DNA of 64,000 bases, taken from NCBI RefSeq assembly GCF_030272615.1, contig NC_081410.1:509699442-509763441 (forward strand), read 5' to 3'. Of this stretch, positions 1-10,938 are shown one piece after another. This stretch comes from Cryptomeria japonica. Its lineage: Eukaryota; Streptophyta; Pinopsida; Cupressales; Cupressaceae. Both the position numbers and the translations under genes were made by a program. Position 1 is the stretch's first letter. Each line of letters opens with the position of its first letter. Under the pieces are notes generated by a model that was not told the origin of the DNA, searched no databases, and worked only from the letters and a program-made list of their open reading frames with translations.

Positions 1-513
1 GTAAAATTTCCTTTGCAGGGATACCATAATCCATAATCTAATGTTCCTTTAAGAAATCAAAAAATCCTCTTAACAACAACCATGTGACTTTATTTGGGCT
101 CTTTTTGGAATCCTGCAACTAACCCAACAACATGAGCAATATCTGATCTACTATGTATAACATAATGTAGTTTACCAGTCATTGACCTGTATTCTTTTTT
201 ACTAACATTAGGTGAATCATCTTGCTTTGTCAGCTTGTAGCCTGTTACCATTGGCGTACCTATCGGTTTACAGTCTTCCATGTCAAAAGTCTTTTGCACC
301 TCTTTAATATACTTGCTTTGACATATAAGAATACCACCATCCAATTGTTGAATTTGTAATCCAATAAAGAACTTTATTTCACCAATTAGAGACATCTCAA
401 ATTCCTTTTTCATCTCATCAGCAAAGTCCATACTCATATTATCATCTCCACCAAAGATTATGTCATGTATAAATACTTCAGCTATTATCATCTTGTCTCC
501 ATCAGTTTTTAGA
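1..513 (-). pseudogene. Cop-A reverse transcriptase, C-terminal half, and start of RNase H
   Basis: This is the palm/thumb part of a copia RT, which copies element RNA into cDNA in virus-like particles. The motif DIIFGG, then GEIKFFIGLQIQQ, QSKYIKEV and GTPMV are the usual copia order. The catalytic Tyr/Phe-Val-Asp-Asp box reads FIHD here, so the first catalytic aspartate is lost. The frame is open from 491 to 90 and is then broken by a stop, but RH-like sequence (a GLWYP-like motif) continues to the window edge. The N-terminal half of the same RT lies at 12074-12960, beyond NA-1. The enzyme is certainly dead. Confidence 0.9.
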
Positions 514-3500
514 TAAATTGATGAATACTAAGAGGGGGGGTGCATTAGTATGCCCAAAAACTTAACCAAACTCTTAAGCAATTTTACTACAGACTGGTAT
601 AGTAGTTTAAACAACAAATCAGTTAAAACACAGGTAAGATGAATAGCAAATAAAGCATTCGCCCACAAAAGCACAATCACCATAACACAGGATATTTTGA
701 CGTGGAAACCCAAATGGGAAAAACCACGGTGAGTAAAACTCACAAGTCTACTATCTATAGAATAGCAACCAGACTAGTTAAGGTCAAACTGGTTAAGGCC
801 TTACAATGTTGTTCACTAGAATAAATCCTGTTAGGAATCTAGATCTTTGTTAGGAGATAGAGTCTTGTTAAAGACTACCCTATTAAGGTTTTCAGATTCA
901 TAACTGTGAACCACCTTGTTGGAGGATTTATAATAGGCTTGACTGGGCCTACCCGGTTAAGGGTTTTAGACTTGTCTAAGAGATTAGTAATCAACAAGTG
1001 AATGATCTAGAAAGTAGCACAGAATGCTTTATTAGATCCTTGACTACTCTTTGTTTATGCATTGCAGCATTACTTCAGTCTTCTATCCTTTGCACCTTCA
1101 ATCTCTATCACATGATGCTTCTATAACAACTTCACACTTCAACACACATACACACCTTAAAACCCTAGACATGATGTCCTTAAATAGGAAGCTGATTTCA
1201 TGTCGCTCCAATGAGATTTTCTTACAATTTCCTAGGTTCAAAGCATCTAGAAACATTTGGTAACACGACACAGAAACATCACCAAAGTGTCAGTGGATGA
1301 TAACTCATCACACTATACAAGTTTACCATTTGAATGACCACATTAGTGTCAGTGGATGATAACTCATCACACTTTACAATTTTACCGGTTTAACAAACAA
1401 AGACTGGAAAACTGGAACATAGGGTTCCAATAAAAAAGATTAACTGTCGCTAGGGGTCTTTGTTCCGCTTGAGGTCTTCATACCTCTTGATGTCTTCATA
1501 CTGCTTGAGTCTTCATACTGCTTGAGATCTTCGGTCATACTTTGTTCGGTAAGATTCTTTTGCAAAACAATGATGGTCTTCTACAAAAAATACTATACAT
1601 GCAATGGCATATAATACTAGTGTGAACTGTGAGGCCTCACCTCGACTCAGTTTGACATTCAGTGGAGTTTATATTTTAGATTACTATGGATACTTTGTTT
1701 TGATGCATTTTGAGATTTAGAACTTTTATGACTTCAGGATATTGGATAACATTGCTATGAATTGATGTTTTACTTACATGCTTTATGAGATAGAACACTA
1801 CATGATTATTAGATAGAATGATATTGCAATGATAGATGTCGTTAATGAATTTGCAGGACTTTACTTTGAATATAGAACTATGATGTATGTTTAGTTTATG
1901 TGAATTGGGATGAAAATTGCTTATGTGAATTTGCTTGACAAAAGATGTATTCAATCTGTGCAGATGAAAATTGTATGCAAGTAATGATGTGCATTGTTAT
2001 ATTATTGAATTGTATTTTATATGAATATTTGGGAGTACTAATGTGTAAATTGAGATGCGCAGGAAATTTACCATGTGACCATGGAAAATTACGGAGAATC
2101 AAACCTAGACTTATGTATGTTCGTAAAGCCAGGGTTTGTCTATTTGGAGAGACAACACCCCGTTTGTGTTGTATTTTATTCGTATCAGTATATGCTGCAT
2201 GTGTGTTATGTGTTATTTAAATTTATTGTGTAAAAACCTCAAGAGACAATTTCATGTTTATTTTTGTAAAAGTATTTTATTAGTGTCACTTGACACATGT
2301 GTGGATTTAAATTTTCATATTTTATCTTGTCTCTTGATGGGAAAGTGTTAATTATTATTAATTTTAAATAAAATAATGTGTTGTCAAAAAGATATTTTGA
2401 GAATATAATATTTGGTGTGGTCAACTTATGTTTGACCCGAAAATAAACTTCAGAGGGGTTTAAAATGGGTTAAATGAACACCTAGGGGTAGTTTATTAGG
2501 GTTTCCTGAAGCCCATAAGGTATACCTAGGGGTTAGGGGTAATTTTAGGCAAGTTTCTACTTTATTATGATCTTTTTAACGCTTTAAAAATTGGCTTTTT
2601 TGAGTTGAGCGAAAATTGAAAATGGAAGTGAAATCAAATCCAGATTTTCCCTCTTGGAAGGAAAGTCTTTTTGCATTTTTTCTTTCTTCCTTCTTTTTTT
2701 GACTTTTTTTTAGAATCCTGTGAGAACTCAGAGAGTGAGCTTCTTAAGGAAGATTTTTGGGAATAGCGGGTTAATCACCCACTCTCCATTTTTGGAGACA
2801 GAAGAAAATTTGGAAAATAATGTTATGGGATAAAGAAATTGATTAAGGAAAAATAAAGAATTGTGGATTGGGCAGCTCTTCTTCAGATATCATTATAACC
2901 TTTGGGCAGAATAAGGTTGGTTTCATTTTTACCTTTAATGTCTAGTTTTGCTTATTTCTGAAAGTTGTTGAATAAGAAAATCTGTAATCTTGAAAATGGA
3001 AGTTTGAAAATCTTTTGGTTTTTTTTTTGAATGAATGTGTTTTGGGAGTTTTCTCAAGATCTCTCTTTCTCTTGGGAGAGAAGAGGATCTTGAGGGTGGT
3101 AGCAGTGACAGCCCTCGAGTGAGAGACTCTCTTTAGAGAGCGATCACAAGGGATCTTTGTGTGACCCTTGCTGCATGGCCTGTTTGTGCAATGGGGGTCA
3201 TAAGGAGGGTTATAAGGCTAGAATGCCTTTGGGGGGCATAAGGAATTTACGGGGTTGAGATTTTGATATGTTATTTGTGCCATGAGGTGGCTTCTTGTTA
3301 TTACATACTTGCAGATTCTCCTCAGGGTATTTGGTCCACTACCACCCTTTGAAAATGTTCACCACCAGAGTGTGGTGCTGTGAAAGCCAGGTTGGGAATG
3401 TGTCTGAAATATTTGTATGCTTTGTGTTTTTTTGTGTTTGCCTGTTTGTACCCGTCTAGGAATTGGTTCTCCGAGCTCGGGGGTGGCTACCAGTTAGCCT

Positions 3501-4144
3501 AGGCTGGGAGGTGAGCACTCCGTGGTCAGTTTTGTGTTTTCTATTATGCAGGAAATCCAGAGGAAAGAGGATAGAAATTCATGAAAGTTATTCAGAAGAT
3601 GGAATTTGAAGATTTTTGAATTCAGTTGCAGATGTTGTTTTAAAGTTGTTGTGAATAAATGCCTCAATTCAAAGGAAAGGAGAAGCAAGTCGTAATTTTG
3701 TAATAATAGATTTGAAGTTTTATTGTTGTGACTGTTCAGAGAAAACATTGCTGTAAATTTGGTAGTATATAATAGAAATGTTTTAAAGAAAGAGAAAAGG
3801 CTTGATTTTACTCCTAGAATAATTGAAAAAGAAAAGCAAATTAGTAATGCATGCAAAGCTTCTTGTTTTATGAAAGAAATAAAAAGTCTGATTTCATTTA
3901 GATTTTTACCTATATTTTAATTAAGTCAAATAGAAGTTATTTAAGCTAAAAGCTTTATAAGTATTTTAGATGGAAAGAGAAGTTGTTTTATGTGAATGAT
4001 CTATTTTAAAAAAAAAGCATGTTAATGGATTTCTTATTACAAAAAAAAGGGAAACGTATAATGTATCTTTGTGAAATACTTTAAATTGTATTTGTTTTGT
4101 TAAACATTGATTCAGAAGCTTGTTTTATAGATGCATTTAAATTA

Positions 4145-4148
<4 letters not shown>

Positions 4149-4189
<41 letters not shown>
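4149..4189. repeat. (TA)n microsatellite
   Basis: About 20 uninterrupted TA units inside Solo-G. Confidence 0.95.
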
Positions 4190-4195
<6 letters not shown>

Positions 4196-4342
4196 TTCTT
4201 GATTTAACTTAAGGTAATCTTTTCCTTTATTATATTAGCTTAGAATTTTGCATGTAATAATTCTCTTTTAAAATATATATAGATTTTATTTAGAATTTAA
4301 ATTTATCTTTTTATCTATGCTTATTAATTTATGAAAATACCA

Positions 4343-4392
4343 CATATATAAATAAATATATACATATATATATATAAATATATATATTTATA

Positions 4393-4424
<32 letters not shown>
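4343..4424. repeat. Imperfect TA-rich tract
   Basis: Alternating TATATA and AATATATTTATA blocks, just upstream of the GC-rich palindrome array. The step from almost pure AT to more than 60% GC takes about 60 bases. Confidence 0.9.
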
Positions 4425-4491
4425 AATAAATGTTATTGTAAATTTTAAAAGAAAATTTAAAAAAAAATATATGTTTGGGCCCCCGCGGACT

Positions 4492-4693
4492 CCACTGTGT
4501 GTACGCACAGTGGACGACCGCGCGGCGCCCACTGTGTGTACACACAGTGGAGCCGCTTGCGGCACCCACTGTGTGGGCACACAGTGGACGGCCACGGCCG
4601 CCACTGTGTGGCCACACAGTGGGGAGCCGCTAGCGGTGCCCACTGTGTGGGCACACAGTGGTGCCGCGGCGCCACTGTGAGCTCACACAGTGG
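4492..4693. repeat. Array of six 22-bp perfect or near-perfect palindromes
   Basis: Six units of the form CCACTGTG-N6-CACAGTGG start at 4492, 4529, 4566, 4601, 4640 and 4672. The centres differ between units (TGTACG, TGTACA, TGGGCA, TGGCCA, TGGGCA, AGCTCA) while the arms are nearly constant. Spacers are 10-17 bp, GC-rich, and several are themselves dyads (for example GCCGCTTGCGGC and ACCGCTAGCGGT). The array lies in an otherwise AT-rich solo LTR. It looks like a set of protein-binding dyads or hairpins in the regulatory part of an LTR. The function is unknown. Confidence 0.95.
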
Positions 4694-5647
4694 TGCGCGC
4701 GGCCAGCCTCCACTTGAAACCCCAGCGACCGGCAAGCTTGGTAATCATGGCCGCTTGTTAACTCTTCGGCCCGGCATGAAATCTTCACTTGTTAAAAAAA
4801 AAGAATGGGTTAAACCCTAGCCCGATAGGGGCTAGGGAAGTTTAGTTTTTTTAAATATAAAAAAAAATAATATGTATTTGGGGTTTAGGTAATGGTTAAA
4901 TAGGAATTTAGAACCCTAATTAGGGTTGAGGAAATTAAGTGGTAATATTTAGCAAGTTGAAATGGATTTAGGAGATTAGGATTAAAATATTGGAATATAT
5001 GTAGAATATATATATAATAATATATATGTTTCCATATATATATATATGGGAATATATATATGAATATATATGTATGTTTTTTTAGTTTAATTGATTTAAG
5101 AAATTAAATTATGGATATTCAAAATATATGCATAATCTATATGTATATATGTGCATTTTACATGTTCTCAATATTGATTTAAAAAAAATCGTAAAGGAGA
5201 AATTAATTAAAATTGCTAAGACTTTATAGTCATAGTGGGAAATAAATTTTAAAATATCTCCCCTAATATTTTTAGTATGAATAATTTAATAAAACTATAA
5301 ATTAAATATCTTTTGGGAGATAGAATTTACACCAGTAGGTTTTTCCGCAATTAAATTATAACTGATTGTCGATGCTTCGTTCGTTTCAGAATGAGCTCGA
5401 ATTTATTAATGAAATTTTCGTTAACGCTTGTCACAAGAGTGTGCTTGTTAATTAAATTTAATATCTTTTAAAAAAAAATTTGTTCCATTTTTGCCCTAAA
5501 TTTTGGGCATGACATGAACAATGCAACACATATTACCGGTGGATAATAACTCATACATAAAATAAGTGTGTGTCCATCAATGACAATCACAACTAGACAT
5601 GCCAACAACCACCTCAACTAAGTACAAACATTATCAAAATGCCAACA

Positions 5648-5661
5648 ATCTCCCCCTTTGG
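5648..5661 (-). other. NA-1 polypurine tract
   Basis: The minus strand reads CCAAAGGGGGAGAT immediately before the 3' LTR start TGTTGGCATT. The tract is flanked by AATGCCAA and TTGGCATT, an 8-bp inverted repeat. Weaker copies (CTCCCCCTAAGC, CTCCCCCTTTGCC on plus) lie at about 5738 and 5823. Confidence 0.9.
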
Positions 5662-5894
5662 CATTGATGGCAACACTTAGGAAAATTTTGGCATCTAAGT
5701 GCTTCCAAAACAAAAACAGATGTCATAATCAAAATTACTCCCCCTAAGCATATACACTACTCCCTTTGCCAAAATTATAAGCATCTACAAATTCAATGCC
5801 ATTCCCCATAAAATTTTTATACTACTCCCCCTTTGCCAACAATGACAAAGTAATGCAAAATCATATTACATTAGCATGAAAACAAAGTATAGGG
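5662..5894. other. NA-1 3' untranslated region
   Basis: Non-coding stretch between the end of ORF B and the polypurine tract. It contains two further GGGGGAG-type purine tracts on the minus strand, and I see nothing else in it. Confidence 0.6.
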
Positions 5895-8800
5895 TTATGA
5901 CAATAAGGAATAAAACTTCTCAAAAATAAATTTGAAGTCTTTTAGGAATGCCTTCATGTCTATGGACCAGGTGTCTAGGAGTGAGGCCACAATTTCACTC
6001 TGAGTCTTCATCTAAAAGGCTAGCTCCTCCATGGCATCCATAGTACTCATCTCCTGAGTAACAATGATAGCTTTCATGTTTAGATAGCACTTCTGAATAA
6101 TCTACAATTGTAGTAACAACAACATCTGTAACTCTTGCAGATCATGATTCCGCTTGTAGATCTCAGAGTCAATTCTAGCTATCTATTGATTGAAAGTCTT
6201 TACTATCTATCCATACATAGTGAAGGAATCATAAGAAACTTTGAAGGTCTCCACATACTTCTTCAGTTCTGATTAGAGTTGACCTTTATTTTTCGGAGCA
6301 TCCTCACAAAATAGGTGAGGTTGGTAGATTTTTCTCAAGAGTAGGTTGCCTTTGCCCATAGATAAACTTATATCATCTTTCTATTTGATTATCTTTGCTC
6401 TATCTTCATCCATTTGCTTCACTAAAGTATCTTTCAGATCTTTTTCATGCTTCTTCTCTGTAGAAATTTGGGCAACATCTTCTAATGATTACATGTGATC
6501 ACCTACAATAGTGCAGAGGAGTTTTGGCTAGGCCATTGAAGGATTAGTACTGGGAAGAGTGGAATCAAGGACTAAGCTCGTGAGTATCAATAGAAAATTG
6601 GATAATATCCTTCTATTTCTTCTTCCTCAGTTCCTCCAATCTTTCTTGATCCATTTGAATGCTTCAGAGTAACTCATTTTCATCTTCTGACCCAGTGAAA
6701 TAGGCAAGAGTTAGATTACTGCGACTGGTGGATTCAACCTCCTTTGTCTGAACTTGCTCTCTAGTTGCTATGGAAGTCTGACCTCCTTCATTTTCCTTCA
6801 GCTCTTCTTGACTCTTCTTCTCCTGTTCTTCTTTCACCTTGGCCTCCTTGTCAGCCTTTTCTTTTTCCTCTTTCTCCTTCTCCTCTTTCTATTGTTTCTC
6901 CTTCTCCACTTTTTCCTTTTCCTATTTTTCCTTCTCCTCTCTCTCTGCCTTCTCCTTCTCCATTTTTTCTTTCTCAATTTTTACTTGCTCTACTTTCTCT
7001 TTGTTAGCTTTCTCTTTTTTTGCTTTCCTTTTCTCCGCTTTCTCTTTGTCATCTTTCTCTTTTTCTGCTTTCATTTTCTCCACTTTCTCTTTATCAACTT
7101 TCTCATTTGCCACTTTCCCAGCTTTTTCTTTTTCCGCTCTCTCTTCTTCATATTTTTCCTTCTCTATAGTAGTTCCCTCAACATCTAGTGCATCAACATC
7201 AGTGGGGTCATTTTGTTCTACTATTCTTTCACCCTGACTATTGAAGGTTTCATCCGGTTTAGATTTTGATAGGTCGGGCTCTTGCTCAGCCTACCGATTT
7301 GCTTCAAATACCTTCTACATCTTGACAACTACTTTAGCCTATAGATGGGTGTCTTTTTCCACCTCAGAGATTTTTCCTCCAAGTAATTTAAGTCTTCTCT
7401 TTCGCATGAAAAAGATGCCTTTGTACTGATTAAGAAGCATAAATAATTCAGAATTAGAGGCATTTGGAAAATATTGGGCAAAAATTTCTTCCTTAATTGA
7501 TTGTTATTTTTTAATGACAATGTGCCATTTGTTGTCCAAAGAAAAATATAAATAATTAGAAATAGTAGACTTAATATCGATTGGTGATTGATCATTATCA
7601 CACAAATATTTAATGACCTCTAGCTCTACCTCTTCCTTTTTAATATCACTAAGATCATCAAAATAATCTTTTAGATCATCAAGAATTTTTCTTCTAATAT
7701 TCTTCATAATCCTTTGAAAATGTGTCATAGGCTGGTAGGAAGCAACATGTACATTTACCAGTGCAGAGGTTGCAGGAACATTACCAGTTGTCTTCGTATT
7801 CTTACTTGGTTTCCTTGTCTTATTTATTTCTACCTCTGGTTCAGCATCTTCTGAATCTAGTTTGTTATTCCTGGTTTTTCTCTTCCTTTCAAATACCTTT
7901 GGCGGAATGGCCTCTGGTTTCTTTTTGGCTAGTGACCTCTTGGTCACTCTAGGAATGCTAGCAGATGCAATTGATGTCGATGCTGATGACACAACTTTCC
8001 TCTTCTTCTACTTTAGTACTTTAGTAGGTTTGATGCTCTCTAAGGAAGTAGCGGTCCTCTTCTTCTTTGGATCAAGTGGTGAAGCAAGTATGGTAGAGGC
8101 ATACCTTGTGAGTATATCATTTACCACTTCATAGCCCATAGGCTCAACTTCATCTTGTCTAGGCTCAACTGCTTTCATTATGGAATGATCCACTCTGATT
8201 GTGAAACATATATCATCTTCATACTTTTTAACTAGACCACTTGATATTCTTGTTCTTTGGTTCATCTTCAATCTGAACTCATCAAAATACCTGTTCAGAG
8301 TCTTCGGATAAGAAGATCCCACTGCTTGTAGACTCTCCTTGATTTGTCTTGAAACTGGTAGGTCACTTGACCATTGAATATCACCAACTCCTGAAAAAAT
8401 ACCCTTGAAAGTAGAAAAACAAACCGACAAGTAGTTGACCAAATTTAAACCTTAGTGACTTTTCCTCTTTGATGGATTTCAGATTCTCCATGAGTTGTTT
8501 TTGCATACATGTACATAAGTCATATTCTACATCTTCCTTGATCATCACATAAGTAGCATGTACTATAGTTGTATGAACAAAATTCATTCTACTAGCATAG
8601 AATACTCTATACCCGATCACCTTGCACGCATACTTCACCAAGTCATGTCTTATGTTATTTATAGTCATTGCTTGTTGGTCGCTCACAGAACCAGTGAGCT
8701 CTGTCACTTTGACTTTTGTGATCTTGCGAAGAATAGGGACTTCACCAATATTGTAGAAACCGGTCACAACATGGATTACCTCCAGTGTGATATCATGGGT

Positions 8801-9148
8801 TCGCTCAAGATACATCTTCTCACCATGAACCCTACTTAGAATAATCCTTATATAATCTTCTGTGAATTCCTTGAGATATTATACTGCATTGTGAAATTTC
8901 TTCTTCTCAATCATGATGTACTCTTCTTTAATCTTCTTATCTTCTCCACAGAACAAACTCAATTGGGAGTGAATCACTAGAGACCCTAGGTCTTCCAGTT
9001 TGCAATCAGTGTATCTTGAAACATCCCCTTCGACAATGACTCCGATGGTAATTTGAGATAGGGCACTATATTTCACCTTCTTCCTAAGGGATTCAAATGA
9101 CTCCTTAGGTGCAAAAGAACTAGAAGAGGATTTGGATGTAGAAGCCAT
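5895..9148 (-). pseudogene. NA-1 ORF B: large protein of unknown function, homologous to NA-2 ORF B
   Basis: I do not recognise this family. It starts at ATG 9148 with a Ser-rich leader. The conserved domain follows (about 8990-8100) with motifs in the order LSRVH, VIHVVTGF, ACKVIGYRVF, DLCTCMQKQLMENL, FKFGQLLVGLFFYFQ, LVKKYEDD and PMGYE. The same series, in the same order, is in NA-2 ORF B. A basic Lys/Arg-rich stretch (8010-7700), an acidic helical part and a long Lys/Glu heptad-like tract (about 7160-6760) follow. Coding-like sequence continues to about 5895, although I could not keep one frame past about 6750. There is a frameshift near 8400 and there are several stops. Nothing resembles protease, RT, integrase or a known transposase. 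The domain layout recalls the poorly characterised 'putative plant transposon protein' families, but that is inference only. Confidence 0.75.
6754..7190 (-). repeat. Lys/Glu-rich coiled-coil tract within NA-1 ORF B
   Basis: Degenerate repeats of a short codon block give EKEKAEKEK-type protein on the minus strand, over about 140 residues. The strand bias (pyrimidine-rich plus strand) also makes long artificial Phe/Leu/Ser-rich frames on the plus strand. NA-2 has no equivalent run in ORF B but has a Thr/Ala/Pro/Lys-rich stretch at a similar place. Confidence 0.85.
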
Positions 9149-9590
9149 GTCTAAATAATTTCAAATAATAAGAGTGAATTGACAAAAAATACCTTTTCAC
9201 TCAAAACTAGGGTTCACCGATGTCAAATTCAACACACTTCTCCAAGAGCTTACTTTACCGGTTTGACTTCCACACTGATAGCTTGAAATGGCTACAAAAC
9301 CTTGTGCAAGATTTCTTTCTGGATTCTTTCAAATGCAAGATGAATCACTCTTGTTGCGCTGCTTAAGCTAGAAAAATTCTTCTTTGAAAATAGGTAAGTA
9401 AAAATGATGACAAAAGTCACTTTTAAACATGTTCCTACCTACCATAATAAATGCATCACTGATAGCGTACAAACCCTAACTTTACCACTGCATTTCTTTT
9501 GTTGGTTGATAGGTAACTAATATCGATAAAGGCATTTTACTTATTCAAAACATTATTACCAATACATTCCCCCTTAATCTTTTTTGAAGC
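9149..9590. other. NA-1 spacer between ORF A and ORF B
   Basis: About 440 bp of AT-rich sequence with no convincing coding frame. NA-2 has a spacer of similar size at the same place (45761-46280). This suggests that ORF B has its own promoter, is spliced, or is reached by re-initiation. No signal is clear enough to choose between these. Confidence 0.5.
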
Positions 9591-10900
9591 TTAATTTGTC
9601 AGTTCAAAGGTCTCCACACTAGGTGTAGAAAAAGGTACATCTTGTGGCATTTCTTCAAACTTCTTCTTCCAAATTTTATCCATATCGGCCCAAATGGTTT
9701 TAACATCAAAATTTCCTTCTGGGTCAACCGATATGTCTCCCGATGGATTCTTTCTCAGTCTGCATGTTCTGGAAATATGTCTCAATTTGTGACAATGATA
9801 GAATACCATACCAGGTGGTCTCCATGGTCTGGTGTTCACATTTCCATTCTTCCTCCTGCATGTTGCAGTTGTGTGAGCACTACCATGATAGATCAAATAA
9901 GTTTCTCTCCAACTGTTTGCCGCTCCATAACCATTTGACCAGTGGTCACAGGTTCTGTACCGGTTTGGGTTCCAGCTCATGGGAGGTTCCAGGACAACTC
10001 CTTTTGGTCTTGATGCATAACCTCTAGAGTTGTTCATAAGTGACCTACACTCAAAAGATCTATGTCCAAACTTGTTGCATGCATAACAATGACCATTAAA
10101 TCTACCAGTTCTAGCCTTGTGGTCATACACGTTGTTTTTCATGTAAGGGAAATTATTATAAGCCTTGCTCCTACATACATTGGCAGTATGTCCTTCCTTA
10201 TGACAATTAAAGAATACAGGTTTGAACTTTGGCTTACCTTTGCTTTTACTATTGTTCTTAGGTACTGATTTCTCTTTTGGTGCATCACTCTTGGTTCTAG
10301 AGGTTTCACTTTCCTCATATGCAGAGAAACCAAGTCTAGTGGTATCCTTTGATGGCTTCACTGATTCCAGCTTTTATTCCAATTTTGCAATGCTCTGGTT
10401 GAACTTTGAATGTATCTCCTTCATCTCAGAAAGTTCTTCAGAAAGAGAGTCATTGGTCTTCATTAGGGTTTCATTTTGAGAAATGGTTGCATTGAGTTTG
10501 CTTGTATTTCTTCTTTCTCTACCTTACCCTCTTGTAGATAAGCGGTAATGGTACCAATTTCTTGTTTCAACTTAGAGATCTCATGCTCCTTGTCCTTCAC
10601 TAGATCCTTAGTTTTTCTTTTGTTTTCTAGTTCCTCACTCATCCTAATGGTCAATCCTTCCAGCTCCTTCCTTAGGTTAGTTTTGGATTCATTCAGTTTC
10701 TCCACTTCTTCGACTAGGGTATCCATGTATTCTTTATCAAAAGAGCTATTTTCAGTGATTTCCAGTATTTTCTCAGCAAGTTCTCTTCTTTTGGCTAAAG
10801 AGGCTTTATACTTCACCTTAAGTTCATCATAGGCTCTCTCAGATTCAACCAGATGGTGAGTGAGTTCCCTCATGATATATTCTCCCATATCTCCTTTCAA
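9591..10900 (-). pseudogene. NA-1 ORF A: coiled-coil and multi-zinc-knuckle Gag-like protein
   Basis: The N-terminal part (10900-10463, about 145 residues) is almost entirely charged helix with a heptad pattern, consistent with a coiled coil. A frameshift separates it from the C-terminal part (10361-9591), which carries CCHC zinc knuckles. CYACNKFGHRSFEC is intact. FFNCHKEGHTANVC and FYHCHKLRHISRTC have lost the first Cys, and a YHGSAHTTATC segment is a more decayed copy. Such proteins bind RNA, and in LTR elements Gag assembles the particle. The order coiled coil then knuckles is the same in NA-2 ORF A. It does not have the gag domain seen in the neighbouring copia elements. The start ATG at 10900 lies 25 bp inside the PBS. 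Confidence 0.8.
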
Positions 10901-10924
10901 GTGGTTAGACTTAAAGAAAGGTTG

Positions 10925-10936
10925 GCTCTAATACCA
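10925..10936 (-). other. NA-1 primer binding site
   Basis: The minus strand reads TGGTATTAGAGC, complementary to the 3' end of initiator-Met tRNA with one change from TGGTATCAGAGC. It lies 2 bases inside the 5' LTR. Confidence 0.9.
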
Positions 10937-10938
10937 AC

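Larger units (their letters stand above)
1628..5514. mobile_element. Solo-G: 3.9-kb solo LTR of an unidentified family
   Basis: The insert begins TGTGAGGCC and ends GGGCATGACA, with terminal TGT...ACA, and is flanked by a perfect 5-bp duplication TGAAC (1623-1627, 5515-5519). Removing it rejoins the NA-1 LTR exactly as in the uninterrupted copy near 11935. It has no PBS, polypurine tract or pol domain, so it reads as a very long LTR left by recombination between two LTRs. A Ty3/gypsy origin is likely from the size and the TGTCATGCCC end when read on the minus strand. The body is AT-rich with TA tracts and one sharp GC-rich island at about 4480-4710. Short ORFs inside look like chance. Confidence 0.8.
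519..5647 (-). repeat. NA-1 3' LTR, split by a solo LTR
   Basis: The LTR consists of 519-1627 plus 5520-5647, and it matches 10939-12068 along its length. It is longer than the other LTR because of small internal duplications: a unit starting AGTGTCAGTGGATGATAACT occurs at 1286 and again at 1345, and a CTTCATACTGCTTGAG-type unit is repeated near 1480-1530. The block near 690-730 (GAAACCCAAATGGGAAAAAC) is the reverse complement of the GGTTTTTCCCATTTGGGTTTC box found in the neighbouring copia LTRs. Confidence 0.9.

Noticed and set aside
3494-3856. 120-codon minus-strand frame in Solo-G
   Set aside because: Low-complexity Phe/Leu/Asn-rich translation of AT-rich LTR sequence, with no homologous motif.
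4492-4693. CRISPR-like array of short repeats and spacers
   Set aside because: The repeats are palindromes inside a plant solo LTR, the spacers are only 10-17 bp and partly palindromic, and no cas gene exists in this plant nuclear sequence.
4329-4820. Overlapping frames on both strands across the palindrome array
   Set aside because: They arise from the repeated GC-rich units. The symmetric array gives similar translations on both strands and they lack any protein-family signal.
6754-7237. Long plus-strand frames rich in Phe, Leu and Ser that look like a membrane protein
   Set aside because: They are the antisense of the Lys/Glu-rich tract of NA-1 ORF B. The purine-rich coding strand makes all three complementary frames open.
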